From Bifidobacterium sp. UBA744 (GTDB lineage Bacteria > Actinomycetota > Actinomycetes > Actinomycetales > Bifidobacteriaceae): a DNA stretch of 53,195 nt. Below, one piece after another: positions 24,838-33,550 of the stretch. Every line of letters begins with the position of its first letter. Position 1 is the first letter of the stretch. The DNA is taken from assembly GCA_002298605.1 (NCBI GenBank), contig DBKS01000009.1, positions 12,351 to 65,545 of the forward strand. Direction: 5' to 3'. A program made the translations under genes and the position numbers. The notes beneath the pieces are model-generated. The model was not told the DNA's origin, did not search any database, and was given only the letters and a program-made list of their open reading frames with translations.

Positions 24838-25974
24838 CTATATGAAACTCGCCTGCCAGGCATTGAGCACAAACGCACAGGCGACGACCAGTGCGGTCAT
24901 GGAGCACAGAGGCAGCGCCTGACGCCATTGATCGCGTCGGACGGCTGCAATGGCACGCGAAGTCAGAACAATGCAGCATGCAATGCAGATCACCGCCGCA
25001 AGGCCCGCCCACCCGGCAACACCCCACATCCCACCGCCGCAATCAACCCCATACTCCACACACGCACGCTCGGCATCCACTTGCGCAGGCACGGCGACAA
25101 GCCAGCCCAGCAGCGCGACATACACGGGCACCGGCATGGCGAATATCACCGTCAGGACCTCGGCCCATCTCATCACCCGCGCATGCCAGCACTTACCCGT
25201 CTCCTCGCCTACGCGCACCATCAGCGTGCGTTTGCCATGGGCGGCGTCATCGTTGAGATCGCGCAGATTGTTCACCATCATGACACCGACGGACAGCAAA
25301 CCGCAGATCACCGAACCGGCCGCTCCCGTCACGGTGATCGATCCGCTGAGCACATACTGCGTGCCAAGAGCCGGCACCAAGCCGAAGAATATGAACGCGG
25401 CCAGCTCCCCCAATCCCCGATACCCGTAGGGATGCCGCCCATTGGTATACCCCCAGGCAGCCAGCAGACAAACCGCGCCAAGTGCGATCATCCACCAGCG
25501 GCCAGTTATGCCGATGACGGCGAGCCCTGCCGCGCAGGCGATCATGGCGGCAATTCCGGCAGCCAGCAATACCTGTCTGGGATTCGCCCCGGAGGCGACC
25601 AGCCGACGTGGACCGGTGACCTCGCCATCTCGTCCGACATCCGTGCCACGCACGCCATCCGCATAGTCGTTGAGATAGTTCACCGCGATCTGCAGACCAA
25701 CCGCCACCACGATGCACAACACCACCGCAACCGCAAACCACGGCCATGAAAACGCACAGTGTGTCAACGTGTCGGCAGACGCGCCATCCCACTTCTCCAC
25801 CATTCGCCCCGCAGATGCAGGGCACGGCCGCATACCGCCCAAAGCCCCCCATCGCCAACTGGCGGCCGCCCCGATCAGCACCGGGGCAAGCCCCAGCGGC
25901 AGCGTTCGAGGACGAGCGCCACCCACCCACAGGGCCAGGCTGATGTTCGAAGACGAAGAATCGTTGTTTACCAC
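24838..25974 (-). CDS. menA: MenA-type UbiA prenyltransferase
   Basis: 378 aa. UbiA superfamily integral membrane enzyme; the closest type is 1,4-dihydroxy-2-naphthoate prenyltransferase, which makes demethylmenaquinone. The first Asp-rich site is NYLNDYADGVRGTD (residues 99-112), followed by GPRRLVASG. The second is NNLRDLNDDAAHGKRTL. About eight to nine helices are predicted. An insertion near residues 42-76 (GGMRPCPASAGRMVEKWDG) is unusual, and the protein is longer than typical MenA of about 300 aa. The start is the GTG at 25974. No other menaquinone gene is in the window, so the product actually prenylated is uncertain. Confidence 0.82.
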   Translation of the reverse strand: MVNNDSSSSNISLALWVGGARPRTLPLGLAPVLIGAAASWRWGALGGMRPCPASAGRMVEKWDGASADTLTHCAFSWPWFAVAVVLCIVVAVGLQIAVNYLNDYADGVRGTDVGRDGEVTGPRRLVASGANPRQVLLAAGIAAMIACAAGLAVIGITGRWWMIALGAVCLLAAWGYTNGRHPYGYRGLGELAAFIFFGLVPALGTQYVLSGSITVTGAAGSVICGLLSVGVMMVNNLRDLNDDAAHGKRTLMVRVGEETGKCWHARVMRWAEVLTVIFAMPVPVYVALLGWLVAVPAQVDAERACVEYGVDCGGGMWGVAGWAGLAAVICIACCIVLTSRAIAAVRRDQWRQALPLCSMTALVVACAFVLNAWQASFI

Positions 25975-25992
25975 GATTCCGCTATAGTACGA

Positions 25993-26017
25993 CCGCCCTC
26001 CCTCTTCGGGAGGGCGG
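25993..26017. terminator. Perfect 10-bp hairpin after the Pro/Gln-rich membrane protein gene
   Basis: CCGCCCTCCC (25993-26002) pairs with GGGAGGGCGG (26008-26017) around a 5-nt loop, just after the stop at 26029 on the minus strand. There is no T-run; it also lies just upstream of menA. Confidence 0.5.
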
Positions 26018-26028
26018 GAATCTCGGAA

Positions 26029-27084
26029 CTATTGCCCCGACTGGTCCGTCGACCGCTGCACCGGAGGCTGCGACGAGGGCTGCGGCGGTTGCCACTGCGC
26101 CGGCGACGAAACCTGCGGCATTGGCGGAACCGCGGACGCGGAAGGATTGGCCATGGGGGTTTCAACCGGCGGAACCGCAGCTGGAGCAGGCTGCTGCGCG
26201 AACTGAACGGGCTGAGCGGACGGGGCCATCGGCACGGGCGCGGTCGGTTGAACGGGAACGGGCTGCGGCGACGCAAACGCCTGCTGCTGGACAGGAGCCG
26301 GATATGTCTGCGGCTGGGGAGTCTGCGGCTGCGCAGGCTGCTGCGCCGCAAAGGGCGCACCGGGATCGACTGCACCATTGGCGTTGACGGGAGCCGAAGC
26401 GTTCGGAGCGTTCTTTGCAGCCTTGTTTCTCTCATTCAGGAAGGTCAACACCGTACCAGCCAGCATCGCCGCGGAAGCGAGCAGCAGCAGCCAAGCGCCA
26501 ATCCCCAAACTGCCGTATCCGGAGATCGCCGAAGAGGAATGCACCATCTCGAACAATACAAGCGCAAAACTGATCACAGCCAGCACCAATGCGGGAACCC
26601 GCTTCTTCAGATACGCCAGCACGCCGGTAACCACAGCCAGCACCAGCAGAATCCAACCGTCACCGCCATCAATCAGGCTGGCGCTGACGCTGATGCCGAA
26701 CGCGGAGGCCGAGGCGAACGGAAGAAACACGGAAACCGCGATGACGACGGCACCGACAAGCGTGATAAGCGACAAATAATTGAAACTTTGCCCGGCGACA
26801 TTCACCTGCTTGCCCTCGAGCTGCCGGGCGAAGCCAGTGGCCTGCCGCTTGAGTTCACTGGCTTTGTCGGCCAGCTGAGCGGTGTTCAACGCATTGGGAC
26901 CGGACTGGGGCTGCGCGGGGCCACCGCTCGGGGCGGTTTGATTGAATTGCTGATAAGGCTGATACGGCTGCTGCGATTGCGCGGCCTGGGCCTGAAAGGA
27001 CTGGGGCTGCTGAACATTCTGAGACTGCGCAGGCTGCTGCGCGGGAACGCCGGATGGCTGAGACGTCTGATTTGGATCGGTCAT
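26029..27084 (-). CDS. Pro/Gln-rich four-helix membrane protein of unknown function
   Basis: 351 aa. A Gln/Pro-rich N-terminal tail (1-65, QQP repeats), a short charged segment, four hydrophobic helices (about residues 100-215) and a long Pro/Gln/Ala-rich C-terminal tail (about 225-351). Tails of this type in actinobacterial membrane proteins are usually cytosolic and disordered. No enzymatic motif is seen and I do not recognise a named family. AAGGGG precedes the ATG at 27084. It lies downstream of lysS, separated by a repeat region and a terminator. Confidence 0.8.
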   Translation of the reverse strand: MTDPNQTSQPSGVPAQQPAQSQNVQQPQSFQAQAAQSQQPYQPYQQFNQTAPSGGPAQPQSGPNALNTAQLADKASELKRQATGFARQLEGKQVNVAGQSFNYLSLITLVGAVVIAVSVFLPFASASAFGISVSASLIDGGDGWILLVLAVVTGVLAYLKKRVPALVLAVISFALVLFEMVHSSSAISGYGSLGIGAWLLLLASAAMLAGTVLTFLNERNKAAKNAPNASAPVNANGAVDPGAPFAAQQPAQPQTPQPQTYPAPVQQQAFASPQPVPVQPTAPVPMAPSAQPVQFAQQPAPAAVPPVETPMANPSASAVPPMPQVSSPAQWQPPQPSSQPPVQRSTDQSGQ

Positions 27085-27165
27085 GAGGATCCCCTTTCTT
27101 GCTCCCTATCCGTGCTGCATCGTTACAGCGCGAATTCAATATCTACGATACATCGAAAATACGAG

Positions 27166-27191
27166 AAAAGCCCAGCCGCCACGGGCTGGGC
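27166..27191 (-). terminator. Rho-independent terminator, minus strand (lysS side)
   Basis: GCCCAGCC (minus, from 27191) pairs with GGCTGGGC (to 27170) around a 6-nt loop, followed by TTTTCT. It ends transcripts coming from lysS through the repeat region. Confidence 0.7.
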
Positions 27192-27218
27192 CTAGAGAGA
27201 TTTGCGCGAGGAGGCATG

Positions 27219-27308
27219 TTGGCCGACTAAAAGGAAGGATTCCGTCGGGCGGACAGTCCACCGGACTGCCAGCTGATCCGACTCCATGTGAAACCATTAT
27301 GAATTGAA
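27219..27308. repeat. Intergenic repeat, copy 1
   Basis: About 90 bp, imperfect direct repeat of 27329-27417. Both begin TTGGCCGACT, share a central GGACAGTCCACCGGACTG dyad and end near ATTGAA. The dyad here is degraded on its right arm. Lies in the 339-bp gap 27085-27423 with no gene. Confidence 0.75.
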
Positions 27309-27328
27309 ATAAGAACTTGGTAGCCTAT

Positions 27329-27417
27329 TGGCCGACTCAACGGAGGGCTACGCTGGGTGGACAGTCCACCGGACTGTCCACTTATCCAGCTTCGCGTGAA
27401 GCCGTTATTGAATTAAA
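27329..27417. repeat. Intergenic repeat, copy 2, with perfect dyad
   Basis: About 89 bp, roughly 70-75% identical to copy 1 by eye. It contains a perfect hairpin TGGACAGTCC-ACC-GGACTGTCCA (27358-27380). It ends about 7 bp from the lysS stop codon. Confidence 0.75.
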
Positions 27418-27423
27418 CTTTGC

Positions 27424-29115
27424 TTAATTCAGCGGCTTCACCAGCGGGAAGGTGATGGTCTCGCGGATGGTGGCACCGGTCAGCGCGATCAAGAGACGGT
27501 CGATGCCCATGCCCATGCCGCCCGCCGGAGGCATGCCCACGCCGAGGGCCTCCAGGAAGTCCTCATCGATGTCGCAGGCCTCCTCGTCACCGGCGAGCGC
27601 GTCCTTGGCCTGGGCCACGAAGCGTTCGCGCTGCACGATCGGGTCGTTGAGCTCGGAGTAGCCGGTGGCCAGCTCGAAGCCGCGCACGTACAGGTCCCAC
27701 TTCTCGACCACGCCGGGCTTGGTGCGATGGCCCTTGACCAGCGGGGAGGTTTCGACCGGGAAGTCGCGCACGAAGGTCGGCTCGTACAGCTTGTCCTCGT
27801 AGAAATGCTCCCACAGGTGTTCCACGAGCTTACCGTGGTTCTCCACCTCGTCGCGCTCGACACCGAGCTTGTCGGCGATCTCGCCGAGATGTTCCACGGA
27901 GGTGCCGTTGGGCTCCGGGTTTTCTGGGTCATGGGGCACGATCTGCTCGCCCAGCGCCTCGGACAGCGAATCGTACATGGAAATCGACTTCCAATCGCCG
28001 CCGAAGTCGTATTCCGTGCCGTCCAGCAGCGTCACCTTATACGAGCCGAACACGTCCTTGGCGGTTTTCTGCACCAGCTCCTTCACCAGCTCGCCGATGG
28101 TGTCGTAGGTGCCATACGCCTGATACGCCTCGAGCATGGTGAACTCGGGGGCGTGCGTCGCGTCGACGCCCTCGTTGCGGAAGTCGCGGTTGATCTCGAA
28201 CACGCGGTCGATGCCACCCACCAGGCAGCGCTTGAGGAACAGTTCCGGCGCGATGCGCAGGTAGAGGTCCAGGTCGAATGCGTTCATATGCGTGGTGAAC
28301 GGGCGGGCGGCCGCGCCACCATGCAGGGTCTGCAGCATCGGGGTCTCGACCTCGATGAAATCATGGTCGTCGAAGGTGCGGCGCAGCGAGGCGACGGCCT
28401 TGGAGCGGTTGCGCACCATGTTGCGGATCCTCTCGTCCGCGATCATGCCGATGTACGGCTTGCGGGTGCGGGTGTCCTCGTTCAGCTCCTTGTGCAGGGC
28501 GGGCAGCGGTTGCAGCGCCTTGGAAGCGATCGCCCATTCGGTGGCGAACACGGACAGTTCGCCCGTCTTCGAGGAAATCACACGGCCCTTGAGATATAGG
28601 TGATCGCCCAGATCCACCAGCTGCTTGAACTGCTTGAGGGAATCGGCGCCGATCTCCTTCTTGGAGATCATGCCCTGGATTTTGGTGCCGTCCCCCGCGG
28701 ACAGCTGCACGAAGCACAGACCGCCGGCATTGCGCAGGAACAGCACGCGACCGGCGATGCCCACCATGTCATCGGTTTCCTGACCGGCTTCGAGCTTGCC
28801 GTCGTACTTGGCGCGCACGGCCTCGATGGTGGTGGTGACGTCCAGATGCACCGGATAGGGCGGGATGCCGCTCCGGAGCATCATGGCGCGCTTGGCCACG
28901 CGCATCTGGACCTGCTCGGGGTGGGCCAGCGGGCCGAATTCCTTGTTGGAGGGGTCCACGGCCTCGTCAAGGGTCGCGCCCCCGTTGATCTTCGCGCGGA
29001 TGGCGGCGTCCTGCGCCAGCAGCATCTCGGCCCGTTCCACGGTAGTCATCTGCGGCACGGAGGGGGTTTCGTCCCCGTTGTCGCTGTTGTCATTGCGTTC
29101 TACATCTTCTGCCAT
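27424..29115 (-). CDS. lysS: Lysyl-tRNA synthetase, class II
   Basis: 563 aa. Charges tRNA-Lys. N-terminal OB-fold anticodon-binding domain (about 70-190, VGIAGRVLFLRNAGGLCFVQLSAGDG), then the class II catalytic core. Motif 2 falls in FEINRDFRNEGVDATHAPEFTMLEAYQAY and motif 3 in GMGMGIDRLLIALTG. An acidic Asn/Asp-rich N-terminal extension of about 35 residues precedes the domain. The ATG at 29115 is preferred over the in-frame GTG at 29121. There is no Shine-Dalgarno; a TACACT box lies 8 nt upstream, so the mRNA may be leaderless. Divergent from tRNA-Pro. Confidence 0.95.
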   Translation of the reverse strand: MAEDVERNDNSDNGDETPSVPQMTTVERAEMLLAQDAAIRAKINGGATLDEAVDPSNKEFGPLAHPEQVQMRVAKRAMMLRSGIPPYPVHLDVTTTIEAVRAKYDGKLEAGQETDDMVGIAGRVLFLRNAGGLCFVQLSAGDGTKIQGMISKKEIGADSLKQFKQLVDLGDHLYLKGRVISSKTGELSVFATEWAIASKALQPLPALHKELNEDTRTRKPYIGMIADERIRNMVRNRSKAVASLRRTFDDHDFIEVETPMLQTLHGGAAARPFTTHMNAFDLDLYLRIAPELFLKRCLVGGIDRVFEINRDFRNEGVDATHAPEFTMLEAYQAYGTYDTIGELVKELVQKTAKDVFGSYKVTLLDGTEYDFGGDWKSISMYDSLSEALGEQIVPHDPENPEPNGTSVEHLGEIADKLGVERDEVENHGKLVEHLWEHFYEDKLYEPTFVRDFPVETSPLVKGHRTKPGVVEKWDLYVRGFELATGYSELNDPIVQRERFVAQAKDALAGDEEACDIDEDFLEALGVGMPPAGGMGMGIDRLLIALTGATIRETITFPLVKPLN

Positions 29116-29123
29116 AGGCACAC

Positions 29124-29129
29124 AGTGTA
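29124..29129 (-). promoter_or_regulatory. -10 box of lysS, probably leaderless
   Basis: TACACT on the minus strand, 8 nt before the ATG at 29115. The GTG at 29121 would be only 2 nt downstream of it and so is unlikely to be the start. Confidence 0.5.
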
Positions 29130-29200
29130 CGGCTTCAGGGTGACCGGCATCCCCCTATGCATTGGCATATCAGGCAGCGACACGACCGCGACGCGCCGTG

Positions 29201-29230
29201 TTGCAATTGTCGTAAGGATGGTTGTAGTAT
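29201..29230 (+). promoter_or_regulatory. Promoter of tRNA-Pro
   Basis: TTGCAA (29201-29206), an 18-nt spacer and TAGTAT (29225-29230), about 17 nt before the tRNA 5' end. Confidence 0.6.
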
Positions 29231-29247
29231 AGCCGACGTTGCCAAAA

Positions 29248-29324
<77 letters not shown>

Positions 29325-29327
29325 GAT

Positions 29328-29360
29328 AAAGGGAATCACTGAGTTTCGGTGGTTCCCTTT
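29328..29360 (+). terminator. Terminator after tRNA-Pro
   Basis: A 12-bp stem AAAGGGAATCAC/GTGGTTCCCTTT (one wobble pair) with a 9-nt loop starts 4 nt after the tRNA. Confidence 0.75.
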
Positions 29361-29457
29361 CTTCATGCTGGCGCCGATTCACAGTCCGCCCGCCTCATCG
29401 ACGCCGACGCAGACCCGTCCGCAAGCCATAACCACAACCGATACCGAGGAACCGCAT

Positions 29458-30645
29458 ATGAAGAAAAGTCTGCTGGCGCTGGCGGCCGGCGCATTTATTC
29501 TCGGCGCAGCCGAATTCGTCATGATGGGCATCCTGCCGCAGGTTGCCGACACACTGCACGTCTCAATCCCATTTGCGGGCAACTACATCTCCGCCTATGC
29601 GATCGGCGTGTGCGTCGGCACGCTGATTTTGGTGTTCGGCCGCCGTATTCCGCCGAAGCAACTCGTCATCCTGTTCATGGCGACCGCGTTGGTGGGCAAC
29701 GCATTGTCCGCCGGCACGATCAACTCCCCCATGCTGATCGCCGCGCGTTTCATCTCGGGCCTGCCGCATGGCGCCTTCTTCGGCACCGCGACGCTGATCG
29801 CCAAAACCGTCGCCGACAAGGGCAAGGAGGCACAGGCAGTCTCCCTGATGGTGCTCGGCCAGACGGTGGCCAACATGCTGGGCGTGCCGGCCGGCACGGT
29901 GATGGCGGAGTTCCTGTCATGGCGCGCGGCATTCGCGTTCCTCGCCGCATGGGCCGCCATGACCATCGCGCTTACCATCGCGTGGGTGCCTCGGATCGCG
30001 GCCGTCAAGGACGTGGGCATCGCCGGCCAATTCAAATTCCTTACCCATCGCGGCCCCTGGGTTATTCTCGCCGCCGTGTTCACCGGCAACGCGGGTGTGT
30101 TCTGCTGGTGGAGCTACGTGTCCCCGTGGCTGCAGCACGCCGGCGGATGGACCTCCACCGTGGTGCCGATGCTGATGGTGCTCGCCGGATTCGGCATGGT
30201 GTGCGGCGGCCTGCTGGGAGGCAAGGTCTGCGATGCATGGCGCCATGCCGGCACGGCGGCCCTCGGCCAGCTCTTCTCCATGCTGGGACTTGTGATGGTG
30301 CTGCTGCTGCCGGGCAACCACGGCATCACGGCGATGCTCACCTTCTGGATCGCCTTCGGCATGTTCTTCATCTCCTCGCCGCAGCAGCTGCTGATGGTCG
30401 AAGCCGGTGAGGGAGGCGGCGAGCTGGTGGCCGGAGCAGCCGTGCAGGTGGCGTTCAACGCCGGCAATGCCGTCGGATCGATAGTCGGTGGCGCCATGCT
30501 CAACGCATTCGCCATGAACTACCACTACACCGGTTTGGGAGGCGCGCCGCTCGCGGCCGTCGCCGTCGGCCTGCTGGCGTTCTATTCGTTCCGATGCGAA
30601 TCCAACACGGGCGCCATCCACCGCATGCAGGAGGTTCATGTCTGA
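29458..30645 (+). CDS. MFS transporter, DHA1 (AraJ-like) family
   Basis: 395 aa. Twelve hydrophobic helices and DHA1 landmarks: AAEFVMMGILPQVADTLHVS in helix 1, ISGLPHGAFFGTATLIAKTVA in helix 4, GVPAGTVMAEFLSWRAAFAFLAAWA in the motif C region of helix 5. The AraJ-like branch contains efflux pumps for sugars, purine nucleosides and drugs; the substrate here cannot be read. GAGGAA precedes the ATG at 29458. It stands between tRNA-Pro and the TPR-DUF4037 gene. I checked for a duplicated tRNA 3' end as a sign of integration and saw none. Confidence 0.88.
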   Translation: MKKSLLALAAGAFILGAAEFVMMGILPQVADTLHVSIPFAGNYISAYAIGVCVGTLILVFGRRIPPKQLVILFMATALVGNALSAGTINSPMLIAARFISGLPHGAFFGTATLIAKTVADKGKEAQAVSLMVLGQTVANMLGVPAGTVMAEFLSWRAAFAFLAAWAAMTIALTIAWVPRIAAVKDVGIAGQFKFLTHRGPWVILAAVFTGNAGVFCWWSYVSPWLQHAGGWTSTVVPMLMVLAGFGMVCGGLLGGKVCDAWRHAGTAALGQLFSMLGLVMVLLLPGNHGITAMLTFWIAFGMFFISSPQQLLMVEAGEGGGELVAGAAVQVAFNAGNAVGSIVGGAMLNAFAMNYHYTGLGGAPLAAVAVGLLAFYSFRCESNTGAIHRMQEVHV

Positions 30646-30785
30646 CATCGCGGGATGTGGGCAAGTTCACAACGCACACGCCGGGATCGCCATGGCGCCG
30701 CGATAATCCCGCCCCTAGACTGATCAGTGGATTGGCGGGGCACCCGAATGCGGGACCGCCCACGACGTTCATCGAGGAGGCAGTC

Positions 30786-32801
30786 ATGGCGGAACAATTC
30801 GATGTTCAGGCGTTCTTGAAGGGACTCGACGCCATTTTCGACGCCCACCATCAGGCGAAGGAAGCGGAACCGTATCTGCTGCAGGCGCTCACCGACGCCG
30901 AGAATGCGCACGATGACGCCGGACAGCTCACCGTGCTCAATGAAATCATGGGATTCTACCGCTCCCAATCCCGCCACAAGGACAATCAGTGGATGGTGCA
31001 GCGGGCCATCGAGCTCGCCGCCCGGATGGGCATCATCGGTTCCGAAGCCTGGACCACCACGCTGATCAACGCCGCCACCAGCATGCGGGCCGCCAAGCAA
31101 TACGACCAGGCCGAAGACCTGTACCATCAGGCCCTCGATTCGGCGTTGAACAACTACGGCCCCGGAGACCGCCGTCTGGCCGCATTGCACAACAACCTGT
31201 CGATTCTCTACTCGGAAACCAGACGCCTCGGCAAGTCGGAAGCCGAATTACGCGAGGCGCTGCGCATTCTCGAATCCTCCTCCGTGGACGCCGACGCGGA
31301 TCTCGACGTGGCCTCCACCCACACCAACCTCGCCCTCACGTTGCTGCAGGAAGGAAAAACCGAAAACGCGACCTGGCACGCCAAGAAGGCGCTGGACATC
31401 TACAAAACCGGCCACCTGGAGCACAGTGCGCATTACGCTTCGGCATTGGCCGGATACGCCCAGGTCTGCTATCACAATTCGCTCTTCGTTGACGCCGTGG
31501 ACGCCTACCGTCACGCATTGGCCGTGATCCGCGAATGCTACGGCACCGACAACGACTACTATCGAGTCACTTCGGACAACCTCAAGGACGCGATCAAGGC
31601 CGCCGGCGAACTGGGCATGAAGGTCCCGCAAGAGGACCCCTGGACCGTCACCGACGCCGCCGGCGGCAGCGTCCCATCCTCCGGCGCCGCACAGCCGGCA
31701 TCCGAGACGGGAACGGGGACGCGCAACGCCGACGCGCATGTCATCGACTTCGGATCCCCCGACGAGGAAACGCCGCTGGCCCGCCCGAAGCTGACCGGCC
31801 TTCAACTGGCCAAAGCGTATTGGGAGGCCTACGGCAAACCCTTGATCGTGGACAAATACCCGCAGTACAAGGACCGCATCGCCGCCGGTCTGGTGGGCCA
31901 TGGTTCGGAATGCTACGGATTCGACGACGAGATTTCATGGGACCATGACTTCGGGCCGCGGTTCTGCCTGTGGCTCACGCCCGAGGATTACGCCGCGATC
32001 GGACAGCGGCTGCAGGCCGACTACGAAGCGCTCCCCAAAGTGTTCCAGGGATACGGCCCCTGCAAGTCCACGGCGCGCGCAACCGGAGCGTCACGGCGCG
32101 ACGGCGTATTCGAGATCGGAGCGTTCTTCGAATCGATCACGGGATACAGCGAAGCGCCCTCCGAGGATGCGCCGCACGAATGGCTGATGCTCGACGAGGC
32201 GACGCTGGCCGCAGCGACGAACGGCCAGATCTTCGCGGATCCGCTCGGCCGCTTCTCCAAAGTGCGCCAAGGGTTCAAGCAAATGCCACGGGACGTCGTC
32301 GTCTCGCTGATCTCACGTCGGCTCGGCATGATCGCCCAAGCCGGTCAGTACAATGTGCCGCGCATGCTCAAGCGAGGCGACGGCGCCGCGGCCTGGCTGT
32401 CGATCGACGAGTTCGTCAAAGCCACTGGTTCGCTGGTCTTCCTGCTCAACAACCCGACGTCCGTGGGATACCTGCCGTATTACAAATGGCAGTTCGCCGC
32501 CCTGCGCAAGCTCTCCCGTCGCATCGCCACCGTGCTGCCCGACGTCACGGAGCAGCTGGAGACGCTGCTGCGGCTCAGTTCCGCCGCCTGCTACGGCGGC
32601 GCCGGATTCGGCGAAGGAGGCAAGGGCGCGGCGCCGGCCATACGCCAGATCGATCAGATCATCGGACGCATCTGCGCCGAAATCGTCACAACCCTCAAGC
32701 GTGAAGGACTGACCGATTCGGACGAGACTTTTCTGGAATGGCAACGCCCATATGTCGAGCAACGCATCGAAAGCGACAATCCGGTGCTGAGAAGCCTGTG
32801 A
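30786..32801 (+). CDS. TPR repeat protein with C-terminal DUF4037 (nucleotidyltransferase-like) domain
   Basis: 671 aa. The N-terminal half (about 1-290) is a TPR superhelix; clear repeats are KQYDQAEDLYHQALDSALNNYG, RLGKSEAELREALRILE and SLFVDAVDAYRHALAVIRECYG. A Pro/Ala/Gly-rich linker follows, then DUF4037 from about residue 345. DUF4037 has a GHGSECYGFDDEISWDHDFG segment (371-390) that looks like a nucleotidyltransferase G-S/D-x-D site. No characterised activity is known to me. CGAGGAGG precedes the ATG at 30786. The DUF4125 gene follows 55 bp later on the same strand, so the pair is probably one operon. Confidence 0.85.
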   Translation: MAEQFDVQAFLKGLDAIFDAHHQAKEAEPYLLQALTDAENAHDDAGQLTVLNEIMGFYRSQSRHKDNQWMVQRAIELAARMGIIGSEAWTTTLINAATSMRAAKQYDQAEDLYHQALDSALNNYGPGDRRLAALHNNLSILYSETRRLGKSEAELREALRILESSSVDADADLDVASTHTNLALTLLQEGKTENATWHAKKALDIYKTGHLEHSAHYASALAGYAQVCYHNSLFVDAVDAYRHALAVIRECYGTDNDYYRVTSDNLKDAIKAAGELGMKVPQEDPWTVTDAAGGSVPSSGAAQPASETGTGTRNADAHVIDFGSPDEETPLARPKLTGLQLAKAYWEAYGKPLIVDKYPQYKDRIAAGLVGHGSECYGFDDEISWDHDFGPRFCLWLTPEDYAAIGQRLQADYEALPKVFQGYGPCKSTARATGASRRDGVFEIGAFFESITGYSEAPSEDAPHEWLMLDEATLAAATNGQIFADPLGRFSKVRQGFKQMPRDVVVSLISRRLGMIAQAGQYNVPRMLKRGDGAAAWLSIDEFVKATGSLVFLLNNPTSVGYLPYYKWQFAALRKLSRRIATVLPDVTEQLETLLRLSSAACYGGAGFGEGGKGAAPAIRQIDQIIGRICAEIVTTLKREGLTDSDETFLEWQRPYVEQRIESDNPVLRSL

Positions 32802-32856
32802 TTCCAGCGCATCAAGCGATTGCGCACATCCGGAACACCGCTATGGAAGGCATAGT

Positions 32857-33507
32857 ATGACCGTCGACAACGATAACGACAACAACGACATCAACAGCAA
32901 CGACAACGCCCTCGCCGAGGCGATCGTGCGGCACGAATGGAACCAGTTCCAGCACACCAACAATGAGGGTGGACGCGCGTCCTGCCAGGGCAACTGGCCG
33001 GTGTTCCACCAGATGAGGCTGGCGCAATTCCTCACTTGGCCCGAAAAACCGCAAACCAGCTACGCCGGGGATCTTGACGACGCCGATGCCGTGGGACGCA
33101 ATCTCGTCGCCGAAAAATACGGACGCATGATGGCCTCAACCTGGCCCGACCAGTTTCACGAGACCATCGAACCGTATATTCCCAAACTGTCCGAGGATCG
33201 CGTGGCACGGCAGGAGCGGGTTATTTCGCAACAGGTGCAGTGGGCCGCCGATTTTCGCGAACGCTACCCGAAACTCGGCGGCGCCATGCGCGTGCTCACC
33301 ACAGCCGAGGACACGCAGGAGAAGACCTCGTTCGAAACCTATCTGCGCGGGGAACTCGGCACGTACTCCGATCGCACCTTCACCTTGTATGAGGCGATGA
33401 TCGAAGCCAAGCGCGCCGCCGGCGAGAACATCACCGAACAGACCCTGCTCAACACGGTGCTGATTGGCGGGTTCACAGACCTTGCCGACGCCGAGGCCTC
33501 GCTGTAA
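32857..33507 (+). CDS. DUF4125 family protein
   Basis: 216 aa. An Asn/Asp-rich N-terminal tail (1-17) is followed by the DUF4125 hallmark: RHEWNQFQHTNNEGG, then RASCQGNWPVFHQMRLAQFLTW. Mostly helical, no signal peptide, no membrane segment. Function unknown; the family has no described activity that I know of. GGAAGG lies upstream of the ATG. It follows the TPR-DUF4037 gene closely, and the conserved EWxxF and CQxxW residues suggest a binding or catalytic role that depends on that partner. Confidence 0.85.
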   Translation: MTVDNDNDNNDINSNDNALAEAIVRHEWNQFQHTNNEGGRASCQGNWPVFHQMRLAQFLTWPEKPQTSYAGDLDDADAVGRNLVAEKYGRMMASTWPDQFHETIEPYIPKLSEDRVARQERVISQQVQWAADFRERYPKLGGAMRVLTTAEDTQEKTSFETYLRGELGTYSDRTFTLYEAMIEAKRAAGENITEQTLLNTVLIGGFTDLADAEASL

Positions 33508-33537
33508 GAGGCACCGGCGCCACCACCCATGCACTGC

Positions 33538-33543
33538 TAGGGT
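33538..33543 (+). promoter_or_regulatory. -10 box of the alpha/beta hydrolase gene, possibly leaderless
   Basis: TAGGGT followed by 7 nt and the GTG at 33551. The same bases could serve as a ribosome binding site, so this is less certain than thyA or gpmA. Confidence 0.4.
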
Positions 33544-33550
33544 GGAGTGC

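Noticed and set aside
27219..27417. CRISPR array
   Set aside because: Only two imperfect 90-bp copies with diverged interiors; no short identical repeats with unique spacers and no cas gene.
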